Source: Nocardioides sp. JS614 (GTDB taxonomy: Bacteria > Actinomycetota > Actinomycetes > Propionibacteriales > Nocardioidaceae). Taken from it: a stretch of 64,000 bases of DNA. The position numbers were made by a program, and so were the translations under genes. Of this stretch, positions 54,150 through 62,395 are shown piece by piece (position 1 is the stretch's first letter; the number at the start of each line of letters is the position of its first letter). The notes under the pieces are model-generated. The model searched no databases. It had not been told where the DNA came from and worked only from the letters and a program-made list of their open reading frames with translations. Where the stretch lies: NCBI RefSeq assembly GCF_000015265.1, contig NC_008699.1, forward strand, positions 4,340,001 to 4,404,000, given 5' to 3'.

Positions 54150-54206
54150 GACCGGGCTCCTACCCGCCGCCGGCCGGGTGCCCGCGGTTGTCCACAGGAC
54201 GGTTCG

Positions 54207-54275
54207 CGGGGCAGTTCGGGCGGCATCGCCGTACCGGCCCGCTCACCCGGAGGGGTGTCCAGGCGAACTGCCCCG
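54207..54275. repeat. 69-bp inverted repeat with 12-bp perfect arms
   Basis: CGGGGCAGTTCG (54207-54218) is exactly complementary to CGAACTGCCCCG (54264-54275), enclosing 45 bases with further local pairing. It lies in the 152-bp gap between the AbiEi-like start and the amidase end, and could serve as amidase terminator or be a separate small repeat. Only one copy is in the window. Confidence 0.5.
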
Positions 54276-54301
54276 GGATCGGTCCGGCGCCGGGCGCGGG
54301 G

Positions 54302-55081
54302 TCAGCGGAGGAAGGCGCGGATCGCGGCGGTGAGGGCGCGGGCGTACGTCGCGCGGCCGGCGGGGGTGGTCATCCGGTGGGCGTCGCGCGGGTTGCGCAT
54401 GTTGCCGAGCTCGACCATCACGGTGGGCACGTCGGAGAGGTTGAGGGTGCCGAGGTCGGCGCGGAAGTCCAGGCCGTCGCCGCCGGCGATGTAGTTGGCG
54501 ACCGGCACCCGGTGGCGGCGCAGCGCCGCGCGGGTGTCGACGGCGAGCCGCTTGGAGGACCGGTAGATGTCGTGGGTCCACGGGCGCCGGTCGGTCGGGG
54601 CGATCACGTGGAAGCCGCGGGCGCCGGCGGCGTACGACCCGTCGCCGTGCACGCTGACCTTGAGGTCGGCCCCGACCCGGTTGCCGGCCCGGCCGCGCCG
54701 GTCCACGCACGGCCCCCACCGGTCCTGCCGGTTGCTGCTGCGGGTCAGCTTCACCTGCGCGCCGAGCCGCTCGAGCCGGGCCTGCAGCAGCCGGGTCACC
54801 CGCCAGGCCATGGTCGCCTCGGGGTAGCCGCCGTTGGTCGCGGTGCCGGTGGTGTTGCAGTCCTTCTCGAAGCCGCCCGCCGGCACCTGCCGGCTGATCT
54901 TGCGCGGGAAGTTGTGGTTGCCGAGCTGGTGGCCCGGGTCCAGCACCACCACGCGGCCCGCCAGCGGCGTCGCGGCCCGGCCGGACGGGCCCGACAGGCC
55001 GGTGACGTCGGCCCGCCCGGCGTACGCCGGGGTGGCGGCTCCGAGCAGGAGGACCGCCACCAGCAGGACGAGGGCGCGCAT
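54302..55081 (-). CDS. N-acetylmuramoyl-L-alanine amidase (Amidase_3)
   Basis: This 259-aa protein has a Sec signal (MRALVLLVAVLLLGAATPAYA) and an amidase_3 fold. Zinc ligands are His51 in VLDPGHQLGN, Glu88 in GGYPEATMA and His145 in KVSVHGDGS; the catalytic Glu is in VMVELGNMRN. It hydrolyses peptidoglycan stem peptides outside the membrane. The ATG at 55081 overlaps the last base of the galE stop, so the two are coupled. A longer start upstream would bury the signal peptide and is rejected. Confidence 0.87.
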   Translation of the reverse strand: MRALVLLVAVLLLGAATPAYAGRADVTGLSGPSGRAATPLAGRVVVLDPGHQLGNHNFPRKISRQVPAGGFEKDCNTTGTATNGGYPEATMAWRVTRLLQARLERLGAQVKLTRSSNRQDRWGPCVDRRGRAGNRVGADLKVSVHGDGSYAAGARGFHVIAPTDRRPWTHDIYRSSKRLAVDTRAALRRHRVPVANYIAGGDGLDFRADLGTLNLSDVPTVMVELGNMRNPRDAHRMTTPAGRATYARALTAAIRAFLR

Positions 55082-56085
55082 CACTCGTAGCCCAGGATCT
55101 CCTGGCGCTTCGCGCCCCACGCCAGCGCCGAGGCGATCGCGTCCTCGAGGGAGAGCTCGGTGCGCCAGTCGAGCAGCCGCCCGGAGCGGTCGACGTTCGC
55201 GAACGCCCCCACCGCGTCGCCGGGGCGTGGCGGCGCCTCCCGGACCGGCACCTCCTGGCCGAACACGTTCTGGAACGCGGTGACCAGCTCGCGCACGGTC
55301 ACCCCGGAGCCGGTGCCGACGTTGATGATCACGCTGGGCTCGCCGGCGGCGTCGATCACCTCGTCGAACCGCTCGACCGCGCGGACGTGCGCGCGGGCCA
55401 GGTCCCAGACGTGGATGTAGTCGCGGATGCCGGTGCCGTCGCGGGTGGGGTGGTCGGTGCCGGTGATCGTGAAGGCGTCCTTCTGCCCGCGCGCGGCCAT
55501 CACCAGCTGGCCGAGCACGTGCGAGGGCTCCTTGGCGTAGATGCCGGACTCCAGGTCCGGGTCGGAGCCGATCGGGTTGAAGTAGCGCAGGATGATCGCC
55601 CGCAGGTCGGTCGCCGCCGACATGTCCTGGAGCACCTCCTCCATCATCCGCTTGGTCCGGGCGTACGGCGAGGCCGGCTCGAGCCGGTCGCCCTCGGAGA
55701 CCTCGAAGTCGTCCTTGAGGGCGTAGATCGACGCGGAGGAGGAGAACAGCACCCGGCCCTTGCCGAGGGTGTTGAGCTCGTCGAAGAGCTCCAGGGACTT
55801 GGCGACGTTGTCCCGGTAGTACTCGTAGGGCTTCTCGACCGACTCGGGCACCACGATCCGGGCGGCCATGTGGATGGTGGCGTCGATGTCGGGGTGCTCG
55901 TCGAAGACCCGGCGGACCAGGGCCCGGTCGGCGATGTCGCCCTCGTAGAAGATCCGGTCGCGCACGAACGCCAGGGGGCCGGTGAGCAGCGAGTCGAGGA
56001 TCACCGGCGTGTGGCCGGCCTCCTCGAGCGCCTTGGCGGTGGTCGAGCCGATGTAGCCGGCGCCGCCGGTGACGAGAACCTTCAT
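55081..56085 (-). CDS. galE: UDP-glucose 4-epimerase
   Basis: This 334-aa extended SDR has a Rossmann start MKVLVTGGAGYIGSTTAKAL, Ser-Ser-Ser-Ala-Ser region and YARTK as catalytic Tyr/Lys. RYFNPIGSDPD and GIRDYIHVWDLARAH are typical of bacterial GalE. It interconverts UDP-glucose and UDP-galactose with bound NAD. The ATG at 56085 is at the conserved Rossmann N-terminus. Confidence 0.9.
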   Translation of the reverse strand: MKVLVTGGAGYIGSTTAKALEEAGHTPVILDSLLTGPLAFVRDRIFYEGDIADRALVRRVFDEHPDIDATIHMAARIVVPESVEKPYEYYRDNVAKSLELFDELNTLGKGRVLFSSSASIYALKDDFEVSEGDRLEPASPYARTKRMMEEVLQDMSAATDLRAIILRYFNPIGSDPDLESGIYAKEPSHVLGQLVMAARGQKDAFTITGTDHPTRDGTGIRDYIHVWDLARAHVRAVERFDEVIDAAGEPSVIINVGTGSGVTVRELVTAFQNVFGQEVPVREAPPRPGDAVGAFANVDRSGRLLDWRTELSLEDAIASALAWGAKRQEILGYE

Positions 56086-56168
56086 GGCGCCCACCTTAGG
56101 GCGTGCACCGGTCTGGACCGGAGCGGTGGCGACCTCAGTCGTCGGCGGTTCGAGCCGATACAAGGCAC

Positions 56169-56330
56169 ATGACGAAGCCCATGCCGGAGTCGTGGCGGCG
56201 CACCGACCACGACGCACCGGACCGCCTGGCCCTGGTCGGGTCGTGGTGCGACGTCATCGAGCTGCACCCTGAGGCGCGGCGCGCCTGGATGTTCGAGCCG
56301 ACCTGGTCCCCGGAAGACCCGGTCGCCTGA
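56169..56330 (+). CDS. small hypothetical protein
   Basis: This 53-aa ORF starts MTKPMPESWRRTDHDAPDRL and ends MFEPTWSPEDPVA. A GATACA hexamer lies six bases upstream of the ATG, so the transcript may be leaderless. It shows no known domain. It fills the gap between galE and the next rightward gene and could be a small conserved actinobacterial protein; its reality is uncertain. Confidence 0.45.
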   Translation: MTKPMPESWRRTDHDAPDRLALVGSWCDVIELHPEARRAWMFEPTWSPEDPVA

Positions 56331-56423
56331 GGGCCGCGCCCCCTCGGGGTGCCAGCCATCCCCGGGACATGGGGGCCTGGGGGTGGCCCCGGGCGTGCGG
56401 CCCTGGGAGGTAGCGTCCCCCGC

Positions 56424-56864
56424 ATGGCGACCACCTGGGCCGACGTCACGGCCCGGCTCGACCAGGAGCTCGCGGGGCTCGGCGACGGCGAGTTCCTGGT
56501 GGTCGGCGAGCCGGCGGCCGAGCCCGGCCCGCCGCGCGGGCTGCTGCGGCGGCGGGCCCCGGCGCCGCCCCGCCGCTACGTGCAGGTCCGGGTGGCCGGG
56601 GCGTGGGGGTACGCCGAGTGCGTGGGCGCGACCCGGTTCGGCGGCGAGTGGCCGGCGACGCCCGCGCAGCACGACGCGCTGCGGGCGCTCGGCTGGCTGG
56701 CCCCCGGCGACGCGGACCCGACCGGCACCGCGCCGGCGTACCCCAACTATTGGCGGACCGTGCCCGTCGCCGAGCTGCCCGCGCTGGCGTCCCTCGGCGC
56801 CCGGTCGCTGGAGGTGCTGGGCACCGACCCCGCCGCCGTCCGGGTCGACCGCGCCCGAGCCTGA
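56424..56864 (+). CDS. hypothetical protein (TY-Chap-like)
   Basis: This 146-aa protein has the central YVQVRVAGAWGYAECVGATRFGGEWPATPAQHDALRALGW. The layout resembles TY-Chap N-terminal-domain proteins, small predicted chaperones often near secretion-related actinobacterial genes. It ends 10 bases before the hairpin repeat at 56875 and is convergent with the WXG operon. Function is not established. Confidence 0.6.
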   Translation: MATTWADVTARLDQELAGLGDGEFLVVGEPAAEPGPPRGLLRRRAPAPPRRYVQVRVAGAWGYAECVGATRFGGEWPATPAQHDALRALGWLAPGDADPTGTAPAYPNYWRTVPVAELPALASLGARSLEVLGTDPAAVRVDRARA

Positions 56865-56874
56865 CACCGGGAAC

Positions 56875-56938
56875 GATAGTCCCTGACGTTTGCGCGGTTT
56901 GGGAGCGCTCCCAGACCCCGCAAACGTCAGGGACTATC
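56875..56938. repeat. long hairpin repeat, copy 2
   Basis: Arms GATAGTCCCTGACG at 56875-56888 and its complement at 56925-56938. The pairing continues inward through GTTTGCG almost to the centre (GGGAGCGCTCCC), with two mismatches, so the whole 64 bp is nearly one perfect palindrome. The TAG stop of the leftward gene (56934-56936) lies inside the right arm. It separates convergent genes and may terminate both. Confidence 0.88.
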
Positions 56939-57599
56939 GCAAATTGTCGGCAAGGGCGGGGAGGAGGGCGGAGAGGAGCCGGAAGACGGCGGTGCTGGTC
57001 GTGGGCAGCAGGAGGTCGCCGCCGGGGTCGGGGAGGTGGACGTGGATCCCGGCCGGTCCGTCGACGGCGGTGAGGTCCTGCTCGTGGTCGCCGGCGCGGA
57101 CCTCGAGCCGCCACGCGAGCCCGGCCCCGGCCACCCCGATCGCGGCCAGCGCGGCCTGCCGCACCGCCGGATCCGGGTCGGTGAGGTGGTCGCGGGTCCA
57201 CGCGTCCAGCGGCACCGGGGACCGCGCGTGGTCGACCCGGTGCGGCCCGATCCGGGTGAGCCGGACCAGACTGGCGGCGAGGAAGTCCGGAGGCTGCAGA
57301 ACCAGCTGCCGCTCCTCATCGCGTACGGCGAGCAGCAGCGTGCACCCGTCGGGGCGGACCCACCCGCGGTGGACCAGGCGGGCGTCGCGGCCGGCGACGG
57401 TCAGGGTCAGCCGGGCCATCGCCCCGTGGACGACCTCGAGCGCGACCCGCCACCGCTCGTCCGCGAGGACGGCGGCCAGCGCCGGCACCACCTCGGCGGC
57501 CGGAGCCGGTCGGCCCGGCGCGGTCGCGGCCACGAGCGCGGCGAACCCGGCGTCGTCGAGCCGGAGCACGCCGGAGCCGGGGTCGAGGTCAACGCGCAC
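56934..57599 (-). CDS. hypothetical protein, last gene of the WXG operon (possible ESX-accessory)
   Basis: This 221-aa protein has DDAGFAALVAATAPGRPAP, LVHRGWVRPDGCTLLLAVRDEERQLVL and WRLEVRAGDHEQDL. Size and position suggest an EspG-like accessory or chaperone for the WXG proteins upstream, but I do not recognise a definite family. The GTG start overlaps the preceding gene by 11 bp. The gene's last codons and stop lie within hairpin repeat copy 2. Confidence 0.6.
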   Translation of the reverse strand: MRVDLDPGSGVLRLDDAGFAALVAATAPGRPAPAAEVVPALAAVLADERWRVALEVVHGAMARLTLTVAGRDARLVHRGWVRPDGCTLLLAVRDEERQLVLQPPDFLAASLVRLTRIGPHRVDHARSPVPLDAWTRDHLTDPDPAVRQAALAAIGVAGAGLAWRLEVRAGDHEQDLTAVDGPAGIHVHLPDPGGDLLLPTTSTAVFRLLSALLPALADNLR

Positions 57600-58056
57600 C
57601 GGTGCCCCCGAGCGGGTCCGGCCGCCAGCTGGCCGCGGCGGTGGCGAGCAGGTCGGCGAGCTCGTCGTACCGGCCGGTGGCCACGGTCGCGGTCAGGGTG
57701 TGGCCGACGCCGTCGACCAGGGTGACCCACTGCTCCAGGGTGAGCGCCTCGCCGCGCGGGCCGGCGTGGTGGGCGAGCCGGCGGCCCCCCGGCCGCCCAC
57801 CGACCGACAGCCGCTCCAGGTCGACGAGCAGGTAGTCCTCCAGCGCCCGGGCGAGGATCTCGTCGCTGCCGGCCTGCCAGTCGCGGAAGGACAGCCCGCC
57901 GACCGGCACGGCGGTGACCACCAGGTTGGCGCGGAACGCCGGCGGGTCGGCGCCCGCCGGCTCCCGGACCACCAGGAGGGCGCCCTCGGCGGGCCGGTCG
58001 TGGACCTCCCACCCGGCCGGCACGTCGAGGAGCCCGGCCCCGCCCTCACCCGGCAT
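57589..58056 (-). CDS. hypothetical protein, possible LpqN/DcrB-like fold
   Basis: This 155-aa protein begins with AGLLDVPAGWEVHDRPAEGALLVVREP and FRANLVVTAVPVGGLSFRDW, ending VATGRYDELADLLATAAASWRP. That pattern, an N-terminal phrase of the V-P-A-G-W type and a C-terminal A-S-W-R-P, recalls LpqN/LpqT or DcrB-like PsbP-fold proteins. There is no signal peptide. It overlaps the genes on both sides, so it belongs to the WXG operon. Confidence 0.6.
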   Translation of the reverse strand: MPGEGGAGLLDVPAGWEVHDRPAEGALLVVREPAGADPPAFRANLVVTAVPVGGLSFRDWQAGSDEILARALEDYLLVDLERLSVGGRPGGRRLAHHAGPRGEALTLEQWVTLVDGVGHTLTATVATGRYDELADLLATAAASWRPDPLGGTGAR

Positions 58057-58402
58057 GCGCCCGCCCCCGGGCCCGGCTCTCGCGGCACCACCCCGGCTCG
58101 AGGAACCCCGGCACCGGGATCGGGAGCACCAGGAAGGCACCCAGGAGCAGCAGGCACACGCCGATCGCCGCCCCCACCGCCACCACGAGCGCGCCGTCCT
58201 CGCGCCAGGCCACGACGGCACCCAGCACCAGGACGAGCGCGATCAGGGGGCGGACGACGAGCACCGAGCGCCGGGTCCAGTCGCCCTGGAGGCCGCGCGC
58301 CCAGGCCCGGGCGGCCGGGGTGCGGCCGCGCCGCTGCCAGAGGTTCCAGGCGGCCAGGCCCACCCCGGCGAGCAGCATCAGCACCGGCGTCACCACGTGC
58401 AC
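58046..58402 (-). CDS. small membrane protein of the WXG operon
   Basis: This 118-aa protein has three hydrophobic segments (about 5-20, 48-64, 72-95) and a basic loop between the first two. The GTG start follows GGAGGA. Encoded directly after the WXG/glycine-zipper protein, it could be an immunity or anchoring partner; that is inference from position only. Confidence 0.6.
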   Translation of the reverse strand: MHVVTPVLMLLAGVGLAAWNLWQRRGRTPAARAWARGLQGDWTRRSVLVVRPLIALVLVLGAVVAWREDGALVVAVGAAIGVCLLLLGAFLVLPIPVPGFLEPGWCRESRARGRAHAG

Positions 58403-58408
58403 TCCTCC

Positions 58409-59623
58409 TCAGTCCCAGAACGTGACGGCGTCGACGACGTCGCCGCCGGTGTCGCCGGCCCAGTCGCCCACGTCGCCCGCGGCGTCGCCGACCCAGTCGA
58501 CGGTGGCCTCGGTGGCGTCGCCGACCGCGCCCATCACCTCCTGGCCGACCTCGCTGCCGACGAACCCGCCGACCGCGCCACCGACCAGGCCGCCGGCGAC
58601 GCCGCCGATGGCGGTGCCGATGCCGGGGCAGATCGCGGTGCCGATCGCGCCGCCGGCCCAGGCGCCGGCCTCGGCGCCCGCCCAGGCGCCCGCGGCGGTG
58701 GACACACCCATCGCGCCGGCGCGGCCGGCCTTGTTCGCGTCGCTCAGCGACGGGTCGTCGGCGTCGGCCTGCCACTGGTTCCAGGCCGCGAAGCCGCCGG
58801 TGAGCGCGGTGCCGGCGTACCCGCCGACCTTGCCGGCCCGGCCCCACCAGTCCCGCGCGCCCGCGGTGTAGGGGCGGGCGTGGAAGCTGTCGCCGGACGC
58901 GCCGGCCCGCAGCCGGCCCCAGAAGTCGAGCCCGGCGGGGCTCGCGAACCGGCCCGCGACCCGCGGCTGGAAGATCCCGTAGCGGCTGGAGACCAGGTAG
59001 CCGGTCGCCGCGCCGAACCCGAGGCCGCCCAGGCCGAGCAGGTAGGCCCCGATGTCGTCGCCGTCGGCGAAGTCGGCGGGCAGCAGGCCGAGCCGCTCGA
59101 GCAGGTCCTCGAGGAAGCCGTCGCCGGTCGTCCGGTCCAGGCCGTCGCGCAGGTGGTCGTGCGCCTCGGTCTCCTTGGTGCGCGCCGCCTCGGCGATGCC
59201 GACCGCCTCGTTCCAGGCCTCGGCCCGGGTGGTGAACGCGTCGGCCTGGCCCTGGCTCATGACCTCCGGCGCGACCGGGCGGTGTACGTCGGTGCCGGTG
59301 ACGCTCACGCCGCCCGCGGCGGCCACGGCCCGGGCGTGGGCCATCCGGTCCCGAACGACGGTGAGCTCGCCGGCGAAGTCGCCCAGCGCGGACCGCATCG
59401 CCTCGAGCCGCTCGCCGAGCCCGGCCAGGTCCGTGATGGTCGCGTCGACCCGGGCCTCGAACGCGGCGCCCGCCTGGCCGCGCCACGAGCTCGCCAGCGA
59501 GCGGGCCTTGCCGGCCGCGGACTCGGCGTCCGCCACCGCCCTCCGCACCCCGCCGACGGCGCCGGCCGCGGCCGAGCAGGCCGCGGGGTCGCCGTACACG
59601 CGGGTGTCGAGGACGTCGCTCAC
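58409..59623 (-). CDS. WXG100-domain protein with glycine-zipper C-terminal half
   Basis: This 404-aa protein has an N-terminal helical hairpin with SWRGQAGAAFEARV (W-x-G at about 47-49) as in WXG100 substrates of type VII secretion. A long alpha region follows, and then a glycine-zipper-rich stretch (AGAEAGAWAGGAIGTAI to GGFVGSEVGQEVMGA, about 315-370), a type found in membrane-inserting toxins. No enzymatic toxin domain is visible. It overlaps the small WXG-like gene upstream by 4 bp. It is a candidate secreted effector; no ESX core gene (EccC, EccD) is in the window. Confidence 0.7.
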   Translation of the reverse strand: MSDVLDTRVYGDPAACSAAAGAVGGVRRAVADAESAAGKARSLASSWRGQAGAAFEARVDATITDLAGLGERLEAMRSALGDFAGELTVVRDRMAHARAVAAAGGVSVTGTDVHRPVAPEVMSQGQADAFTTRAEAWNEAVGIAEAARTKETEAHDHLRDGLDRTTGDGFLEDLLERLGLLPADFADGDDIGAYLLGLGGLGFGAATGYLVSSRYGIFQPRVAGRFASPAGLDFWGRLRAGASGDSFHARPYTAGARDWWGRAGKVGGYAGTALTGGFAAWNQWQADADDPSLSDANKAGRAGAMGVSTAAGAWAGAEAGAWAGGAIGTAICPGIGTAIGGVAGGLVGGAVGGFVGSEVGQEVMGAVGDATEATVDWVGDAAGDVGDWAGDTGGDVVDAVTFWD

Positions 59624-59931
59624 GGCCCGACCGGCCCCGTGCCGCCGTCGAGGTGGGAGTCGAGCCGGGCGCCGATCAGGTCGTCGGTGCCGGTGAGCAG
59701 GCCGCTCGCCGCACCGGTCCTGGACGCCAGCGCGCCGAGCTCCGCCCCCAGCGCGGCGACCGCGGCGCCGAGCGCGGCCAGCGCCCGGCCGACCTCACCG
59801 GTCGACCGGCCGGCGTCCGGGCCGGTCGCCAGGTCGCCGGCGTGGCCGGACAGCGCGCCCCCCGCGCTCGTGAGCACGTCGACCACCTGGCTCAGGTCGT
59901 CGGGGTGGACCTCCACCTCGGGCACTCCCAT
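59620..59931 (-). CDS. small ESAT-6/EspC-like protein
   Basis: This 103-aa helical, Ala/Gly-rich protein begins with VEVHPDDLSQVVDVLTSAGGALSGHAGDLAT, the pattern of small type VII secretion targets (DUF2580/EspC-like). It is the first gene of the five-gene operon 59931-56934. As a typical partner of the larger WXG protein it may form a heterodimer for export. Confidence 0.65.
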   Translation of the reverse strand: MGVPEVEVHPDDLSQVVDVLTSAGGALSGHAGDLATGPDAGRSTGEVGRALAALGAAVAALGAELGALASRTGAASGLLTGTDDLIGARLDSHLDGGTGPVGP

Positions 59932-59998
59932 GAGCCCACGACTGCCCGGTCCGGCAGCGCCCCAAACCCGCCCACCCCGGAACCCAGGACCCCGGAAC

Positions 59999-60062
59999 GA
60001 TAGTCCCTGACGTTTGTGTGGTGTGGGAGCGTGCCCACACCACAGTTCCGTCAGGGACTATC
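59999..60062. repeat. long hairpin repeat, copy 3
   Basis: Arms GATAGTCCCTGACG at 59999-60012 and complement at 60049-60062. After a 4-base mismatch the inner stem TGTGGTGTGGG/CCCACACCACA pairs perfectly. Flanking bases match copy 2 on both sides: GGAAC before, and CG, one base, AAATT, one base, TCGG after. It lies between the PEP carboxykinase end and the WXG operon start, where a terminator is expected. Confidence 0.88.
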
Positions 60063-60082
60063 GAAAATTCTCGGACCGGGGA

Positions 60083-61912
60083 TCAGCAGTCGAGGTCGCG
60101 GGCGACCCGCCGGTGGGCCTCCCAGATCTCCTCGGGGAGGCCGTCGAACTGGGCGAGGTGGGTCTCGCGGAAGCCCATCTCCTGGCACCAGCGGTCCTTG
60201 TCGATGGAGAGGATCCGCTCCTTGTCGGCCTCGGGCAGGTCGAGGTCGGCGAGGTGCAGCTCGTCCTCCTTGGGCAGGATGCCGACCGCGGTCTGCACCC
60301 CGGTGACCGAGCCCTCCTTGAGCCGGGCCAGCCATAGCAGCGCGCGCAGGTTCTCGCGGTAGCCGGGCCACAGGAAGTGGCCGTCCTCCGGGTCGCGCTG
60401 GAACCAGTTCACGTGCGCGAAGATCGGCTGGTCGCTGGCCCGGCCGACCACGTCGAGCCAGTGGGCGGCGTAGCGGGCCTCGGGGTAGGACATGAACGGC
60501 CGCATCGACATCGGGTCGTAGCGCAGCTGCCCGTCCACCCCGTCGGCGGCGAAGGTCGCCTCGGCGCCCAGCGTGAGGCCGTCGTACACGCCCTCGGCGA
60601 GGTCGGTGATCGCGCGCACCAGCGGCTCCCGGTCGCGGGTCCGGCCGCCGAAGATGATCGCATCGATCGGGACGCCGCGCGGCTCCTCGAAGTCGGCGGC
60701 GACGTTCGGCACGTTCGCCAGCGTCGTGGTGAACCGGCTGTTCGGGTGCGCCCACGGCGACTCGTCACCCGGCGCGCGCGCCGCGATCGGCTCGCCCTTC
60801 CAGTCCAGCCAGCCGTCCAGGTCCGAGGGCGGCTCCGGCGTGCGCCCCTCCCACCACACCTCCTGGGTGCGCGGGTTGTAGGCGACGTTGGTGAAGATCG
60901 CGCCGGTGCCGGGCCGCACCGAGTCCAGCGCGGTCGGGTTGGTCGACTCGTTGGTGTCCTTCGCGACGCCGAAGACGCCGAACTCCGGGTTCATGCCGTA
61001 GAGGCGCCCGTCCTGGGAGTCGATCCACAGCCAGGTGATGTCGTCGCCGTAGAACTCCACGCGGTAGCGCTCGCCGAGCGCCTCGGGCGCCAGCGTCATC
61101 GCGAGGTTCGTCTTGCCGGAGGCGCTGGGGAAGCCGCCGGCGACGTGGAAGCGCTGGCCGGTCTCGTTGTCGATGATCCCGAGCAGCATGAACTGCTCGG
61201 CGAGGAACTCCCGGGACGCCTGGCCGTCGTACGCCGCCTGGCGCAGGCCGTGGGCGATCTTGCCGAGCAGCGCGTTGCCGCCGTACGACGAGCCGTAGTG
61301 GAGGATGGTCCGCTCGTCGGCGACGGTCACGAAGTACCGCTGGTCGTCGGGCGTGCCCTGGCCGAGGTTCTCCAGGTCGCCGGTGACGTGCACGGCGCGG
61401 ACGAAGCTGTTCGGGTCCGCGAGGTCGTTGATGTGGTGCACGCCGACGCGCGACATCCGGATCATGTGCAGCACCACCGGCCGGCAGTCGGTGACCTGGA
61501 CGCCGGCGGCGAACCGCTCCATCGGGGAGCCGGGAGGCGCCATCAGGTAGGGGATCACGTACATCGTCTTGCCGGTCGAGGCGCCGCGCATCAGCCCCTC
61601 GAGCAGCTCCTTCATCTCCCCGGCGGGCCGCCAGTTGTTGTAGGTGCCCTTGTCGGCCGGGTCGTTGGTCGCGACGATCGTCCGCTCCTCGGAGCGGGCC
61701 GTGTCCTTGGAGTAGCTGCGCGAGTAGTAGCAGCCGTCGCCGACCGGCTGCAGCTCCCCGGCCTCGAGTGCCTCCTTGACCAGCCGCGCGTCGTCGGACG
61801 CGTCGACCACCTCGACGCGCTCCGCGCCGGTGATCGCGGCCCAGCGGGCGACGTACTCCCGCACGTGCGGGTTCGTCAGCCCCGCGGCGTCCAGCACGCT
61901 CTCCAGGTCCAT
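60083..61912 (-). CDS. pckG: phosphoenolpyruvate carboxykinase (GTP)
   Basis: This 609-aa protein, full length for the GTP-dependent family, has the P-loop FPSASGKTNLAM, VEFYGDDITWLW, PEFGVFGVAKDTNESTNPTAL, and SPWAHPNSRFTT. It makes PEP from oxaloacetate and GTP for gluconeogenesis, which fits growth on acids degraded to acetyl- and propionyl-CoA. The start is uncertain between ATG 61912 and GTG 61927; the latter has GGAGG five bases upstream. It is divergent from the ArsR gene. Confidence 0.92.
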   Translation of the reverse strand: MDLESVLDAAGLTNPHVREYVARWAAITGAERVEVVDASDDARLVKEALEAGELQPVGDGCYYSRSYSKDTARSEERTIVATNDPADKGTYNNWRPAGEMKELLEGLMRGASTGKTMYVIPYLMAPPGSPMERFAAGVQVTDCRPVVLHMIRMSRVGVHHINDLADPNSFVRAVHVTGDLENLGQGTPDDQRYFVTVADERTILHYGSSYGGNALLGKIAHGLRQAAYDGQASREFLAEQFMLLGIIDNETGQRFHVAGGFPSASGKTNLAMTLAPEALGERYRVEFYGDDITWLWIDSQDGRLYGMNPEFGVFGVAKDTNESTNPTALDSVRPGTGAIFTNVAYNPRTQEVWWEGRTPEPPSDLDGWLDWKGEPIAARAPGDESPWAHPNSRFTTTLANVPNVAADFEEPRGVPIDAIIFGGRTRDREPLVRAITDLAEGVYDGLTLGAEATFAADGVDGQLRYDPMSMRPFMSYPEARYAAHWLDVVGRASDQPIFAHVNWFQRDPEDGHFLWPGYRENLRALLWLARLKEGSVTGVQTAVGILPKEDELHLADLDLPEADKERILSIDKDRWCQEMGFRETHLAQFDGLPEEIWEAHRRVARDLDC

Positions 61913-61991
61913 CACCACATCAACCACCAGGTCCTCCGTTGTCCTCGACTGGGTCCATGCTCGCATCCCGGATGGCCCGGGACGCTACACG

Positions 61992-62027
61992 ACTTGAAGA
62001 AGTGTGCAAGTTGTGTAGTCTTCAGGT
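61992..62027. promoter_or_regulatory. inverted repeat in the pckG/arsR divergent gap
   Basis: ACTTGAAGA (61992-62000) and TCTTCAGGT (62019-62027) are complementary in 8 of 9 positions across an 18-bp AT-richer spacer. This is the only AT-rich stretch of the gap and is upstream of the ArsR gene. It is a likely ArsR-type operator and promoter region. Confidence 0.5.
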
Positions 62028-62062
62028 GAGATGTATGGCTCCGGGGGAGGGAGACCACACCT

Positions 62063-62395
62063 ATGGGTGTACCGCTGTACCAGGCCAAGGCCGAGCTGTT
62101 CAAGACGCTCGGCCACCCGGCCCGGATCCGCATCCTCGAGCTGCTCTCGGAGCGCGACCACGCGGTGCACGAGCTGCTCGAGCAGATCGAGATCGAGCCG
62201 AGCAACCTGTCCCAGCAGCTCGCGGTGCTGCGGCGTACGTCGATGGTCGAGTCCCACCGCACCGGCAGCGAGGTGGTGTACTCGGTGAGCGTCCCCGAGG
62301 TCCGCGACCTGCTGCTGGCCGCCCGCACCATCCTGTCGGGCCTGATCGCGGTCCAGGGCGAGCTCGGGACCGAGCTCGCCGCCAGCGCCTCCTGA
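62063..62395 (+). CDS. ArsR/SmtB family transcriptional regulator
   Basis: This 110-aa winged-helix protein has LFKTLGHPARIRILELLSERDHAVHELLEQIEIEPSNLSQQLAVLRRTSMVESHRTGSEVVYSV. It lacks cysteines altogether, so it is not a classical arsenic or cadmium thiol sensor. GGGAGG precedes the ATG. Its TGA overlaps the ATG of the SulP gene, so the two are coupled and it probably regulates that gene. Confidence 0.85.
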   Translation: MGVPLYQAKAELFKTLGHPARIRILELLSERDHAVHELLEQIEIEPSNLSQQLAVLRRTSMVESHRTGSEVVYSVSVPEVRDLLLAARTILSGLIAVQGELGTELAASAS

